Assembly: GCF_025463795.1 (NCBI RefSeq)
Contig: NZ_JAODBE010000035.1
Span: forward strand, 1-36,219
DNA length: 36,219 bases
Direction of reading: 5' to 3'
DNA from: Amnibacterium sp.
GTDB lineage: Bacteria; Actinomycetota; Actinomycetes; Actinomycetales; Microbacteriaceae
The notes below the pieces were generated by a model. The model was not told where the DNA came from, made no database searches, and was given only the letters and a program-made list of their open reading frames with translations. Of the stretch, positions 16,894-25,653 are shown piece by piece; positions within the stretch are counted from its first letter, which is position 1; the number at the start of each line of letters is the position of its first letter. The position numbers were made by a program, and so were the translations under genes.

Positions 16894-17706
16894 TCAGCGA
16901 CCGAGCGCGTCCAGGGCGGCGAGATCCTCGGCCGACAGCGAGAAGTCGACGTCGGCGTTCTCGCGGATCCGCGACGGTGTCGTGGACTTCGGCAGCGGCA
17001 GCACGTCCTTCTCGAGCAGGTAGCGGATGCTCACCTGCGCGACCGATCTGCCGAGCCGCTGCGCGATCCGCGCGATGTCGGCGTCATCGAGCAGCTCCCC
17101 GGTCGCGAGTGGGGAGTAGCCCTCGACCAGGATGTCCTTGTCGCGGCAGTAGGCCGTCGTCTCGTCCTGGGTGTTGCCGACGAACCAGCGGATCTGGTTC
17201 GCGTGCGGCACGACGTCCGTCGCGCCGGCGAGCGACTCGAGGTCGTCGACCTCGAAGTTGCTGACGCCGATCGAGCGGGTCCTCCCCTGGTCGTAGAGCT
17301 CCTCGAAGACCTTCCAGACCTCGATGTTTCCGGCGCGGTGGTCGCTGCCGATGGCGTCCCACGGCCACGGCGCGTGGATGAGGTAGAGGTCGAGGGGGCC
17401 CAGATCGAGCCCGGACGTGGAACGCTCGAACGCGCGGCGCGCGCCGTCGGCGTCCTTCACCTCGGCCGGGCACTTGGTCGTCAGGAAGATCTCGTCGCGG
17501 TCGATCCCGCTGTCCTTGACGGCGCGGCCGACGCTCTCCTCGTTGCCGTAGGCGAGGGCGGTGTCGATGTGGCGGTAGCCGACCTCGAGCGCGGTGCGCA
17601 CGGAGTCGTAGGCCTCGGATCCGTTCGGGATCTGCCAGGTGCCGAACCCGATCTTCGGGATCGTCACCCCGTTCGACATGGTGAACGTGTCGGTCAGTGC
17701 GCTCAT
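16894..17706 (-). CDS. Aldo/keto reductase
   Basis: The 270-aa NADPH-dependent (beta/alpha)8 oxidoreductase of the 2,5-diketo-D-gluconate reductase type (AKR5-like) has the full catalytic tetrad: Asp48, Tyr53, Lys78 and His111 (HIDTALAYGNE, TTKCP, DLYLIHAPWPW). The coenzyme loop PKSTTPSRIREN is near the C-terminus. It reduces small aldehydes and ketones; the precise substrate is unknown. The ATG at 17706 has GAGGAGG upstream. It follows the truncated decarboxylase remnant on the same strand with 73 bp between them. Confidence 0.95.
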   Translation of the reverse strand: MSALTDTFTMSNGVTIPKIGFGTWQIPNGSEAYDSVRTALEVGYRHIDTALAYGNEESVGRAVKDSGIDRDEIFLTTKCPAEVKDADGARRAFERSTSGLDLGPLDLYLIHAPWPWDAIGSDHRAGNIEVWKVFEELYDQGRTRSIGVSNFEVDDLESLAGATDVVPHANQIRWFVGNTQDETTAYCRDKDILVEGYSPLATGELLDDADIARIAQRLGRSVAQVSIRYLLEKDVLPLPKSTTPSRIRENADVDFSLSAEDLAALDALGR

Positions 17707-17779
17707 GCGGTTCCTCCTCGGTCGACGACCGGCATGCTGCCAGCCCGGCCTGGGTGGACCCTCCTCCCGGCGCCGCCGA

Positions 17780-18190
17780 TCAGGAGCCGAGCTCCTCCCT
17801 GGCCACTCGGACCGTGTGCAGGGTGGGGTCGCCCGGGTCCGGCAGGACCATCCCTGCCGAGACGCCGCTCGTCATGTTGTCGACGACGGCCTGATTGATC
17901 CGCTCCCCCGGCAGCGCGACCGGGATGCCGGGCGGATACGGCGTGATCTGCTCGGCGGCGATGCGGCCGACCGCCTCCTGCACCGGAACGACCTCGACCG
18001 GGCCGAAGAACGCGTCGCGCGGCAGCATCACCGTCTCGAGCGCGAGGTGCGCCTGGGACGGCAGCTGCACAGCCGGCTTCGGGAGCTCGGGCGCCGCCTC
18101 GGCGAGGTGCCGCAGTGCCGTGACGAGGCGGTCGGCGGTGTCGTCGCCGTCCGCGATCGAGAGCACCGCCCGTCCCGCTGATGTGAGCTC
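17780..18190 (-). pseudogene. Orn/Lys/Arg decarboxylase, C-terminal remnant
   Basis: The minus-strand frame encodes about 135 residues ending at a TGA at 17782-17780. It matches the C-terminal domain of PLP-dependent Orn/Lys/Arg decarboxylases: LPRDAFFGPVEVVPVQEAVG then GRIAAEQITPYPPGIP and ALPGERI. The whole N-terminal PLP-binding domain with its Schiff-base Lys is absent. Homology-like sequence (SELTSAGRAVLSIADGDDTAD) stops near 18190, where the asparagine-synthase remnant begins on the other strand. An ATG/GTG-initiated 128-aa product (from 18166) could be made but would lack an active site. Confidence 0.8.
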
Positions 18191-18194
18191 GGAG

Positions 18195-18701
18195 TCGGCC
18201 CGCGCCGACTTCGCAGTGCCGGGGGCCGAGACGGCCCTCGACGCCGTGCTCCGCTTCGACGTTCACCACCTGATGGTCGACGACCCCGTCAAGCGGGTGG
18301 ATGCGATGACGATGGCCTGGGGGCTCGAGGCCAGGGTGCCGTTCCTCGATCAGGACGTGGTGACGCTCGCCGCGTCCTGCCCACCGGGGCTCAAGATCGC
18401 GCAGGACGGCAAGGGCGTGCTGAAGGACCTGGGGCGCCGGATGCTGCCGACCGAGGTCATCGACCGCCCCAAGGTCTACTTCCCGGTCCCCGGCCTGCGG
18501 CACCTCGACGAGCCCATGCAGGCACTCCTCCGCGACGCGCTGCTCTCCCCCGATGCGCGCTCCCGCGCGGTGCTCGAACCCGACGTCGCGCACCGGCTGC
18601 TCGACGCGCCGAACCACCACTACACGCCGGTCGGCGGCAACGTGCTCTGGCAGGTCGGACTGCTTGAGCTGTGGCTGCGGGAGCACGGGCTGGACTCATA
18701 G
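18195..18701 (+). pseudogene. Asparagine-synthase-like amidotransferase (NAGGN type), C-terminal remnant
   Basis: From about 18195 the plus strand encodes ~168 residues matching the C-terminal synthetase domain of AsnB-like proteins. The closest match I recall is N-acetylglutaminylglutamine amidotransferase: DPVKRVDAMTMAWGLEAR, VPFLDQDVV, GKGVLKDLGRRMLPTEVIDR, YFPVPGLRHL, NVLWQVGLLELWL, ending TAG. The N-terminal glutaminase domain (catalytic Cys2) and the ATP pyrophosphatase loop are missing, about 430 residues by family length. The frame stays open to the left but that part is the antisense of the decarboxylase remnant. Not functional as it stands. Confidence 0.8.
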
Positions 18702-18734
18702 GCCCGAGTACGTCTCGCCGCGAGCCCGCGTCGG

Positions 18735-19079
18735 TCAAGAGGTGGGGAGCGCCGCGCCCCGGTCGGCGCGGGCGGCACGGCGCAGCGGCTCGGCCGTGTG
18801 CGGGTTCGCGGCCCGGCGCCGGAGTGCGAGCCGCTCCGACCGCGGCTGCGCCCTGGTGAGGCCCGAGATCATCCACATCAGCGCGGCGAGGGAGAGGTAC
18901 GGGCCGACCATCGGGATCAGGTCCACGCCCACCAGCACCAGAAGGCTGACCACGACCCACCAGCCGCGGCGCATCCCGAGGTAGACGGGCGGGCCGTTCT
19001 GGGAGGAGGTCGTCGAGGGGACCTCGGTCGGGGCGATCCGGTCCGCATGGGTCACCGGGGCTTCGGCCTGCACCGTCAT
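18735..19079 (-). CDS. Small membrane protein with two helices
   Basis: The 114-aa protein has a Thr/Ser/Pro-rich N-terminal ~35 residues, then a hydrophobic pair (GWWVVVSLLVLVGVDLIPMV and PYLSLAALMWMISGL, about residues 41-75), then a basic, Arg-rich cytoplasmic tail. There is no recognised family. The ATG at 19079 has GAAGGG close by; a much longer in-frame upstream reading is Cys/Arg-rich and looks non-coding. It is convergent with the amidotransferase remnant (33 bp apart). Function unknown. Confidence 0.65.
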   Translation of the reverse strand: MTVQAEAPVTHADRIAPTEVPSTTSSQNGPPVYLGMRRGWWVVVSLLVLVGVDLIPMVGPYLSLAALMWMISGLTRAQPRSERLALRRRAANPHTAEPLRRAARADRGAALPTS

Positions 19080-19498
19080 CCCTTCACCCCAGCGGCTGCT
19101 CCTGACCGAGCGCCGAATGTGCGCTGGACAACGGGAGAACACCCGCCCGGAGACCTTACCGGCCGTCCGTCCTGTCTCGGCAAGGGAAGCGCAGGTCGTG
19201 GAGCCCGAATCCGCCGCGCGGAGGGAGGGCCGCGCGCCTCTGATCCACAGCATCACGGTCGTCCGGAGTCCACCGCAAGTGACCTGGGTGCGGTCATGAG
19301 TTGCGCTTGGAGCGCGCCACCGTTGTCTGCCGGCCGACCCCTCGGCCACGCGGAGAACACGGGCACCCGTCACCTGACCTTCGGTGCAGCACCGCCCTGT
19401 ACCTGCGCTCTTGTCGCCCGCCCCGGCCGGTGGGACCATTCGGACCATCGAGCAGCGCGGCACGGGCCGGCCGGGGCATGCGCAGAAGCGAAGGTGGC
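19080..19498. other. Divergent intergenic region, 419 bp
   Basis: No credible coding frame, RNA or repeat is seen. It presumably carries promoters for the divergent membrane-protein genes. The best candidate is the TTGCCG/TAAGGT pair listed separately. The plus-strand gene has only a clear ribosome site (AAGGTGG before 19499). Confidence 0.6.
19153..19183 (-). promoter_or_regulatory. Candidate promoter of the small membrane protein gene
   Basis: Minus-strand TTGCCG (19183-19178) and TAAGGT (19158-19153) are separated by 19 bp, slightly long. The untranslated leader would be about 70 nt. Confidence 0.3.
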
Positions 19499-20281
19499 AT
19501 GAGCGCCCGCACGCCTCTCGAGACGGGTGAGACGCCCTCGGCCGTCGCAGCGCCGACCATGCCGGCACCGTTCATCCGTGCGCTCGCCGCCGGCCGCCTG
19601 GCAGCCGGCGGCCTGATGATCACGGCGATCGGGTCGCAGCTCGTGGTGAGCCTCGGCTACTGGCACCGCATCGGGATCCGCGACGTGGGGCTGCGGATCG
19701 CTGACTTCTTCAGCGCCTTCACCCACCAGGGCATCCTGGCGGGCGGCGCGATCCTGATCATCGGCGGCGTCCTCCTGCTCCGAGGGACCGAGCCGATGCC
19801 GCGGTGGCTGACCGTGCTCCGGCTCGCCGTGCTTCCCTCGATCCTCGTGGCGGGAATCGTCTACAACCTGCTGCTGCGCCAGCTGCCGGTGCCGCCGGGC
19901 TCCCAGCTGGACTGGGCGAACGAGGTGATGCACGTCGTGGCGCCCATCGCGGTGGCGCTCGACTGGCTCATCGCACCGCATCCGGCTCACCTGCGGTTCC
20001 GCACGGCCTGGGTGGTGGCGGTCTTCCCGGTCGCCTGGGTGGCGTACACGTTCGTCCGCGGGCCGCTGGTGCCGGATGAGATCAACCGGACGCAGTTCTT
20101 CTACCCCTACGGGTTCCTCGACCCGCACGCCGCCGGCTGGGCGCCGGTCGTGCAGCTGGTCGTGGAGCTGCTCGCCTTCGCGGTGATCCTGGGCTTCGCC
20201 GCGGTGCTCGCCTGGCGGATCGAGGACCATGTCCGCACGCGCAGGCGACGAGCCCGCGAGAGCGACATCGTCGAGGCGTGA
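19499..20281 (+). CDS. Pr6Pr-family integral membrane protein
   Basis: The 260-aa protein has about six transmembrane helices and the features of the actinobacterial Pr6Pr family: FFSAFTHQGIL in the second helix region, AGIVYNLLLRQLP, WANEVMHVVAPIAVALDWLI, and a loop with FFYPYGFLDP followed by a last helix. Biochemical function is not established. The ATG at 19499 follows AAGGTGG. The cytoplasmic C-terminus is basic (RTRRRRARE). The 3' end is overlapped antisense by the extended HNH frame. Confidence 0.88.
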   Translation: MSARTPLETGETPSAVAAPTMPAPFIRALAAGRLAAGGLMITAIGSQLVVSLGYWHRIGIRDVGLRIADFFSAFTHQGILAGGAILIIGGVLLLRGTEPMPRWLTVLRLAVLPSILVAGIVYNLLLRQLPVPPGSQLDWANEVMHVVAPIAVALDWLIAPHPAHLRFRTAWVVAVFPVAWVAYTFVRGPLVPDEINRTQFFYPYGFLDPHAAGWAPVVQLVVELLAFAVILGFAAVLAWRIEDHVRTRRRRARESDIVEA

Positions 20282-21683
20282 CCGCCTCGTCCCTGAGCGG
20301 ATCAGGCGGCGCGGCGGGGTGGATCCCCAGCGGTGTGGATGCGATGCCGCTGCATCCGATGTCGTGGCAGGGGCGGCCCTGCCACCGTCTCGGCGCGAGG
20401 TGCGGGAGCCGGTCATGCACCGGGATCTCCCACTCGTCGCTCGAATGGATCAGATGATGGTGGAACCACAACAGGACTCCGTTGTCGATGTCCGTCGCTC
20501 CGTCGTCGCGGCCGACCCAGGCGATGTGATGCGCTTCGGTCCAGGAGGCGGGGGCTCGGCATCCCGGCCAGGCGCACCCGCCGTCGCGGGCCGCGAGTGC
20601 TCGATGCTGCGCCCGCGTGAACAGGCGCTTCGCCCGACCGAGGTAGAGGGGTTCCCCGCCGTCGCCGGTCACCAGGAGCCGGGTCGAGCCGGAGCACTGC
20701 AGCCGCTGCACCGTGGGGATCGAGATCCGGCCGACGACACCGTCAGCCCACCCGCAGCTCCGGCCGCTCGCGAGATCGGCGGCCCTGACATGCACGATCA
20801 CCTCGGCCGGGCTCGCCGCGGTGGAACCGGTCGTGTCGTGCTCCACCCGGAGACCGGCGCGGACGATGTCGATCAGCACGTCGTGGTCGAACTGCGCTCT
20901 CGACCGGTGGTCGCCACCGGCTTCATGCCATTCGGAGTCGTCGGCGCAGTCGTCGGACGGCCGGCGGTCCCACTGGACGCCGCGCCTGCGGCTCGTGATC
21001 GCTGCGCGGAGGAGGGCGGTGACCTCGGGCTCGGTCTTGAGGATCGTGGTGGTGATGCCGTCGGAGCACTCGAGTCCGATCCGCAGGCTGCGGTTGCGGT
21101 GCGCAGCGTCCTCGGCCGGCTTCGCCCCGTCCGGATCGAGCGCGGCCTGCCAGGCCTCCGCCTGCACCCGCAGGAGGTCCGGCGACATCGATCCCGCGCT
21201 GTCGACCAACGACCGCTCAGCGACCTCGAGCTCGTCGGCGGAGGCGCGGCGTGCGACCGCGCCCAGCATGTCGACGATGACGCGCGCCGCGTCGACTCCG
21301 ATCCCACCCCGGTCGAGTGCGGCGGCGACGTGAGCCCACCGGCTCGGAAGCTCCTCACCGGTGAGGGAGCGGGCGTTGCGCACCCGAAGTCCGAGCGCTG
21401 ACCTGCGCCGCGCCTCCCGGATGCCGATGCGGAGCCCGCGTGCGAGCAGCTCGGCCGCGTCGCGATCACCCTGGTGTCGGGCGAGGGAGGCGTCGCCCAG
21501 CTGCTCCCTCGATCGCCACGCGATCTCTCCGGCCAGCGCGACACGACGGGCGTCGACCAGGCGGCCCAGCCCCTCCCAGGCCTCCGCCTCAGCGAGAAGT
21601 GCGCGCTCGGTCGTCATCGCAGGATGACAGGCGAGCGCGGCGACGAGCCCGATCGCCGTTGCGAACCGCTCCGGAGCCTCCAT
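20082..21683 (-). CDS. DUF222/HNH endonuclease-domain protein, probable 3' frameshift
   Basis: The 533-aa frame has an N-terminal DUF222 helical domain (about 1-300) and a C-terminal HNH nuclease fold (about 354-423) with Cys370, Cys375, EAHHIAW (384-390), Asn401 and HHH (408-410). This family is dispersed in multiple copies in actinobacteria and its role is unclear. The last ~66 residues, Arg/Pro/Ala-rich, are simply the antisense of the Pr6Pr gene. In another frame a stop occurs at 20304-20302, just outside that gene, preceded by RHRMQRHRIHTAGDPPRRAA, which looks more like a family tail. A single-base indel around 20365-20385 would explain this. The ATG at 21683 is used. Confidence 0.8.
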   Translation of the reverse strand: MEAPERFATAIGLVAALACHPAMTTERALLAEAEAWEGLGRLVDARRVALAGEIAWRSREQLGDASLARHQGDRDAAELLARGLRIGIREARRRSALGLRVRNARSLTGEELPSRWAHVAAALDRGGIGVDAARVIVDMLGAVARRASADELEVAERSLVDSAGSMSPDLLRVQAEAWQAALDPDGAKPAEDAAHRNRSLRIGLECSDGITTTILKTEPEVTALLRAAITSRRRGVQWDRRPSDDCADDSEWHEAGGDHRSRAQFDHDVLIDIVRAGLRVEHDTTGSTAASPAEVIVHVRAADLASGRSCGWADGVVGRISIPTVQRLQCSGSTRLLVTGDGGEPLYLGRAKRLFTRAQHRALAARDGGCAWPGCRAPASWTEAHHIAWVGRDDGATDIDNGVLLWFHHHLIHSSDEWEIPVHDRLPHLAPRRWQGRPCHDIGCSGIASTPLGIHPAAPPDPLRDEAVTPRRCRSRGLVACACGHGPRSARRAPRRSPGSPRRRAAPRPAARPAPSRRRAGRGTRRGRRTASG

Positions 21684-21937
21684 GCGCCCATCGTGACACC
21701 GGCCTCAGACAGCCGCTGCTGACTGAGAGCAGCCACTCATCAGGGATTCGTTGTCCATGATCGAGCAGCCGAACGCCTCCTGTGGAGGAAGCAACTGCCC
21801 GAGAATCCGCGCCGCCTCGTCGGTCGCGACTCCGTTGCTCCCGCACGCGGGTGGGGGCGGACGACGGCCCCGCGAACCCGGGATCACCGCGGTTCCGTCC
21901 TCGCACAGGCACCGGGAACACGGGCAGTGGCGGGCGC

Positions 21938-23212
21938 TCAGTCGTCGGCGACGGCGAGCGCCGCTCCTCCCGCATCCGCGATCCCGCGCCCTGCCGCCTC
22001 CGCTCGCCGTCGCCGGCGGCGGTGCCCGGCGACGACGATCGCCGCGATCACGGCGGGGACGAGCAGGTACGGGCCCGCGGAGAGCAGCAGCACCGAGACC
22101 GCGAATGTCGCGATGAGGGCGAGAAACCACGCACGGCTCGGCCGGCGGAGCAGCACGAGCCCGGAGGCGAGGGCCACCAGGTAGACGGGCACCTGGCTCC
22201 CGGCGCACAGCCGCACGAACCAGCTGGCGTCGAGCGGCGCGATCGTCGCCAGCAGCAGGCCGACGCCGGTGATCAGCGCCGGGATCGCGAGGGCGAGCCG
22301 ATCCCGGCCCGACGTGCTCAGTCGCGGCGTCGGAGGCAGCAGCGACCGGCCCAGCTCGCGGAAGCTCGTGAGGTACGCCACGGATGCCGCGAGCGCCAGC
22401 ACGACGGCGAGCACGGCCGCGACGAAGCTCGCCGGTGCGCCGAGCGCGGTCCGCAGCATCGCCGCGACCGGTGCAGCGGTGGATCCGGAGAACGGGCCCA
22501 GCACGAGCAGCTCCGGCACCGCGACGGCCGCGTAGAGCACCACGACCACGGCCAGCGAGATCGCGATCACCCGCGGAAGCCGGCGATCCGGGTCGCGGAG
22601 CATCGAGGTGAAGTTCGTCGACGCCTCCCATCCCATCAGCACCCACGCCAGGGTCAGCGCGGCCGGCACGAGGGCGAGGAGGCCGTGCGGGGCGATCTCC
22701 CCGAGACGATCGGGACGCCACTTCGGGATCGAGACGGCCGCGGCGCCGATGATGAGCACGACCAGCGCGATCGCGAGGGTGAGCGACAGGCCGCCGCTGG
22801 AGCGCCCTCGGGCGAGGACGATCCCGATCGTCAGCACGGCCATCGCCCAGGCGACCGCCACCGTGACGGGCCGCCCTCCCCCGGTCGCCACGGAGACGTA
22901 CGAGCCGCCGATGAGCGCCAGCGCCGGCACCCCGATCGGCACACCGAGGTAGAACCAGGCGGCCACGATCCTCCCGACGAGGTCGCCGAAGGCGAGGGTC
23001 GCGTAGCGCTGCAGGCCGATGCTCGCGGTCGGCGCGCGCGCGGTCGAGGCCCGGTGGATGCCGACGAACGCGAACGCCGACGGCACGGAGACGACCAGCA
23101 GGGCTGCGACGGCCACGAGGGACAGCGGCCCGGCGATCTGCGCGGCCGCGGCGGGCAACGTGAGGATTCCGGGCCCGATCACCGCGGACACGTAGAGGGC
23201 GACCCCGGCCAC
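21938..23212 (-). CDS. APC-superfamily amino acid permease
   Basis: The 424-aa protein has about twelve helices. The start of helix 1, GVALYVSAVIGPGILTLP, has the unwound GPG motif of APC transporters. Substrate is not predictable; amino acids or polyamines are typical. The C-terminal tail is Arg/Ala-rich. The only in-frame start near the expected N-terminus is the GTG at 23212, which leaves almost nothing before helix 1. The frame is open further upstream (SPDASAGVGIAGATPESRSG) but has no ATG, GTG or TTG, so the N-terminus may be non-canonical or slightly truncated. It is 118 bp downstream of the EEP hydrolase on the same strand. Confidence 0.88.
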   Translation of the reverse strand: MAGVALYVSAVIGPGILTLPAAAAQIAGPLSLVAVAALLVVSVPSAFAFVGIHRASTARAPTASIGLQRYATLAFGDLVGRIVAAWFYLGVPIGVPALALIGGSYVSVATGGGRPVTVAVAWAMAVLTIGIVLARGRSSGGLSLTLAIALVVLIIGAAAVSIPKWRPDRLGEIAPHGLLALVPAALTLAWVLMGWEASTNFTSMLRDPDRRLPRVIAISLAVVVVLYAAVAVPELLVLGPFSGSTAAPVAAMLRTALGAPASFVAAVLAVVLALAASVAYLTSFRELGRSLLPPTPRLSTSGRDRLALAIPALITGVGLLLATIAPLDASWFVRLCAGSQVPVYLVALASGLVLLRRPSRAWFLALIATFAVSVLLLSAGPYLLVPAVIAAIVVAGHRRRRRRAEAAGRGIADAGGAALAVADD

Positions 23213-23330
23213 CGTGCCGAGGCCGCTGCGGCTCTCGGGCGTCGCCCCGGCGATGCCTACGCCTGCTGAAGCGTCGGGCGAGCGGACTCCTGAGGCACGG
23301 CTGATGGTACCGCCGGGCCCGGACGGCCGG

Positions 23331-24167
23331 TCAGGAGCTCGCTTCGCCCGGCCTGGTCCAGCGGACCTCGCAGACGACGCCCCGGTGATCCGACGGGTCC
23401 AACCCGTCCACCGGCTCGCCGACCAGCCGGGCGCCGCGGACGGTGACGCGCTGACCGGGCTCCCCGAAGCGGTAGAGCACGTGGTCGATCCGCCGGTCGA
23501 TCAGCTCCTCCGCTTCCAGCGGCGCGAAGGGATGGTCGGATGGGAGCGATACGGCATCCGGGGAGCCTCCGCCCGCCTCCCAGGCGTCGACGAGCACGTC
23601 CCGCAGCGGCCGCAGGATCGGGCTGTCGGGGGCGGCATTGAGGTCGCCGGCCACGAGCACCGGTGCGGGACCGTCGAGTCGCGGATCCGTCGCGAGGTCC
23701 GCGACGAAGCGCGCTTGGGCGATGCGGTCGTCGTTGTAGGCGGGCTCCCACTCGAGACAGGTGACCACGACGTTCACCGGCCCGTCCGGGTGGGCGATCG
23801 TAGCGATCATCGTGACGGGCGCCTCCGGACGGTGACGGGCTGGGAGCTGCACGGTGCGGGTCGCCGTGATCGGCCATCGGCTCACCAGGCCGAGTCCGAG
23901 GTCGACATCGGCCTGGCCGGGATGCTCGGGGACGTCCGGCGGGGGCGGCAACGACTGCGCCGCGAACGCCGAGTGGAACCCGAGCTCGCGAGCGAACTCG
24001 TCCGCCTGGGTCGAGGTCGTCGTGCCCCAGCTCTCCTCCAGCGCGATCACGTCGGCGCCGCTGGCCCGGATCTCGTCGAGGAGGAGGGGCTGCCGGTCGC
24101 TCCACCGCGGGCCGAAGCGCCACCACACGTTCCAGGTCAGGACCCGCACCGATGCGCTGCCGCCCAT
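23331..24167 (-). CDS. Endonuclease/exonuclease/phosphatase (EEP) family hydrolase
   Basis: The 278-aa Mg2+-dependent phosphoesterase fold has TWNVWW (Asn13), ALEESWG (Glu44/45), GDLNAAPDS (Asp175, Asn177), RRIDHVLYRF (Asp229) and the terminal SDHRGVVCEV (Asp260-His261). Members cleave DNA, phospholipids or phosphoinositides; the substrate is open. No signal peptide is present in the chosen frame. The ATG at 24167 follows AAGGGA; an in-frame extension to 24386 is Arg-rich and rejected. Confidence 0.9.
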   Translation of the reverse strand: MGGSASVRVLTWNVWWRFGPRWSDRQPLLLDEIRASGADVIALEESWGTTTSTQADEFARELGFHSAFAAQSLPPPPDVPEHPGQADVDLGLGLVSRWPITATRTVQLPARHRPEAPVTMIATIAHPDGPVNVVVTCLEWEPAYNDDRIAQARFVADLATDPRLDGPAPVLVAGDLNAAPDSPILRPLRDVLVDAWEAGGGSPDAVSLPSDHPFAPLEAEELIDRRIDHVLYRFGEPGQRVTVRGARLVGEPVDGLDPSDHRGVVCEVRWTRPGEASS

Positions 24168-24307
24168 CCCACATCCCTTCGACCCGTGGATCCGTCGACC
24201 GAGGGACCGTACCGTCGCATCCGCCCGACGACATCGGAGGTCTCTGAAGGAGGACTCCCGACGCGGCCGTGGATGCGGCCCGAAGCGGCGAGCAGGAGAG
24301 GGCGGCG

Positions 24308-24709
24308 TCACTCCGCCGCGGCACGCTCCTCGGCGCTGCGCTGCACGCAGAGCTCGTAGCCGTCCGGGTCGCGCAAGGTCACCCATCCGGAGCCGTCGTC
24401 GTCGCGGCGGTCGACGACCAGTTCGGCACCCAGGCCGATGAGCCGATCGACCTCCTCGTCGCGCGTTCGGTCCACGGCGTCGACGTCGAAGTGGATGCGC
24501 CGGTGGAACTCCTCGCCGGGCTCGGTCGGCTGGAAGTACATCCGGATGCGCACCGGCGCGGTCACGTAGACCGTCACCGGGTCACCGGGGTTGTTCGGGT
24601 CGTCCGGGTCCTCCTCCAGGCCCAGCACCTGCTGCCAGAACGCGCCGAGCTCCTCATGGTTCCGGCAGGTGATGTTGATCGCGTCGATGCGAGACGTCAT
24701 GGCGGTCAT
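24308..24709 (-). CDS. VOC (glyoxalase/bleomycin-resistance fold) protein
   Basis: The 133-aa protein has the paired beta-alpha-beta-beta-beta units of the vicinal-oxygen-chelate fold: DAINITCRNHEELGAFWQQVLGL at the start, RIHFDVDAVDR in the middle, and GSGWVTLRDPDGYELCVQ at the end. The usual metal ligands would include His near residue 90 and Glu in YELCVQ. It resembles stand-alone resistance or isomerase-type VOC proteins; the reaction is unknown. The ATG is at 24709; a second ATG three codons in (24700) is possible. The neighbouring lipoprotein gene is divergent. Confidence 0.88.
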   Translation of the reverse strand: MTAMTSRIDAINITCRNHEELGAFWQQVLGLEEDPDDPNNPGDPVTVYVTAPVRIRMYFQPTEPGEEFHRRIHFDVDAVDRTRDEEVDRLIGLGAELVVDRRDDDGSGWVTLRDPDGYELCVQRSAEERAAAE

Positions 24710-24826
24710 CCTGTCACCGCCACCTCCGGGGATCGAGACCCGCGGGCACGGCTGTAACGCGAGGCCCTCGTCCGGACATTCCTGAGTAGCGCCGGATCCG
24801 CCGGCTTCCGATCGAGGGGTCCCAGG

Positions 24827-25645
24827 ATGGTCCGAACCGCATACTGCGGCGCGCTGCTCGCCGTGCTCGCCCTGCCCCTGCTCGCCGGCTGCGCCGCGAC
24901 TCCTGGAGCCGGCCCCGCGGCGCCGGCGTCCCCCGCCCGCACGACAGCGGGATCGGCCCTGGTTCCCGCCTCCACGGCCGCCCACAGCACGGCGACCCCC
25001 TCCCCCGTCGCCTCGGCGACCGCCGCGAGCAGGGCGCCCGCCGGGTGCGACAACGGGCGCACCGCGATCCCCACGGGCGCGCGGACGGTGCGGGTCCACG
25101 ACGTCGACGGCGACGGCCGGCAGGACACCGCGTTCTTCACCACCTCGAAGCCGTGGGAGTTCGGCTTCGCCACATCGGCCGGCGGCGTCTACACCACCCC
25201 CGACCGGCAGACGCCCACCGGCGCTCATCATGCCTGGACCGTCGACACCGACGGCTTCCCCGGGCACGCGATCGCCATCGACGACGGCCTCGGGGCCGTG
25301 CTGCTCAGGTTCCAGCACTGCGGGTTCCAGCAGCTCACCGCGAAGGACGGATCCGGCCTCAGCATCCCCATCGGCGCCCGCAGCGCTTCGGGCGATGCCA
25401 CGACCGGCGTCGCCTGCAACGACCAGAACGGCGGCATCCTCATCGAGGCCGCCCAAGCGCGGCTCCGCACGGACGGCCGCTACGACATCGCCTGGTCCAC
25501 GCTCGAGCCGATCGGGACCCCGACCGGCGCCTCCTTCTCCGCCGCCGGGGTCCGGTACAAGGGTCTCGCCGCCACGGATGCCCGCGTGCAGCAGGCCCGC
25601 ACCAGCACCTGCTGGGCCGCGCACACGCTGACCGCGACCCACTGA
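24827..25645 (+). CDS. Secreted lipoprotein with acidic DxDGDGxxD loop
   Basis: The 272-aa protein carries a lipoprotein signal: a short basic n-region, hydrophobic core, and lipobox LLAGC with acceptor Cys22. An Ala/Ser/Thr/Pro linker of about 50 residues follows. The folded part starts near CDNGRTAI and contains VRVHDVDGDGRQDTAFF, like an FG-GAP or calcium-binding loop, and three further Cys (164, 196 and 262 approx.) that may form disulfides. No enzymatic motif is recognised. The ATG at 24827 has GAGGGG 7 nt upstream. Presumed outer-face membrane attachment. Function unknown. Confidence 0.85.
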   Translation: MVRTAYCGALLAVLALPLLAGCAATPGAGPAAPASPARTTAGSALVPASTAAHSTATPSPVASATAASRAPAGCDNGRTAIPTGARTVRVHDVDGDGRQDTAFFTTSKPWEFGFATSAGGVYTTPDRQTPTGAHHAWTVDTDGFPGHAIAIDDGLGAVLLRFQHCGFQQLTAKDGSGLSIPIGARSASGDATTGVACNDQNGGILIEAAQARLRTDGRYDIAWSTLEPIGTPTGASFSAAGVRYKGLAATDARVQQARTSTCWAAHTLTATH

Positions 25646-25653
25646 TCCCTGTG

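Noticed and set aside
18735-19568. Longer 277-aa version of the small membrane protein
   Set aside because: The extra N-terminal part is Cys/Arg-rich and overlaps the start of the divergent Pr6Pr gene. The ATG at 19079 with a nearby ribosome site is better.
21684-21937. A 17-codon ORF (MDNESLMSGCSQSAAAV, 21757-21705 minus) and a CAGACAGC/GCTGACTG hairpin before the HNH gene
   Set aside because: No ribosome site or promoter box supports the ORF, and the hairpin has a mismatch. Too short to separate from chance.
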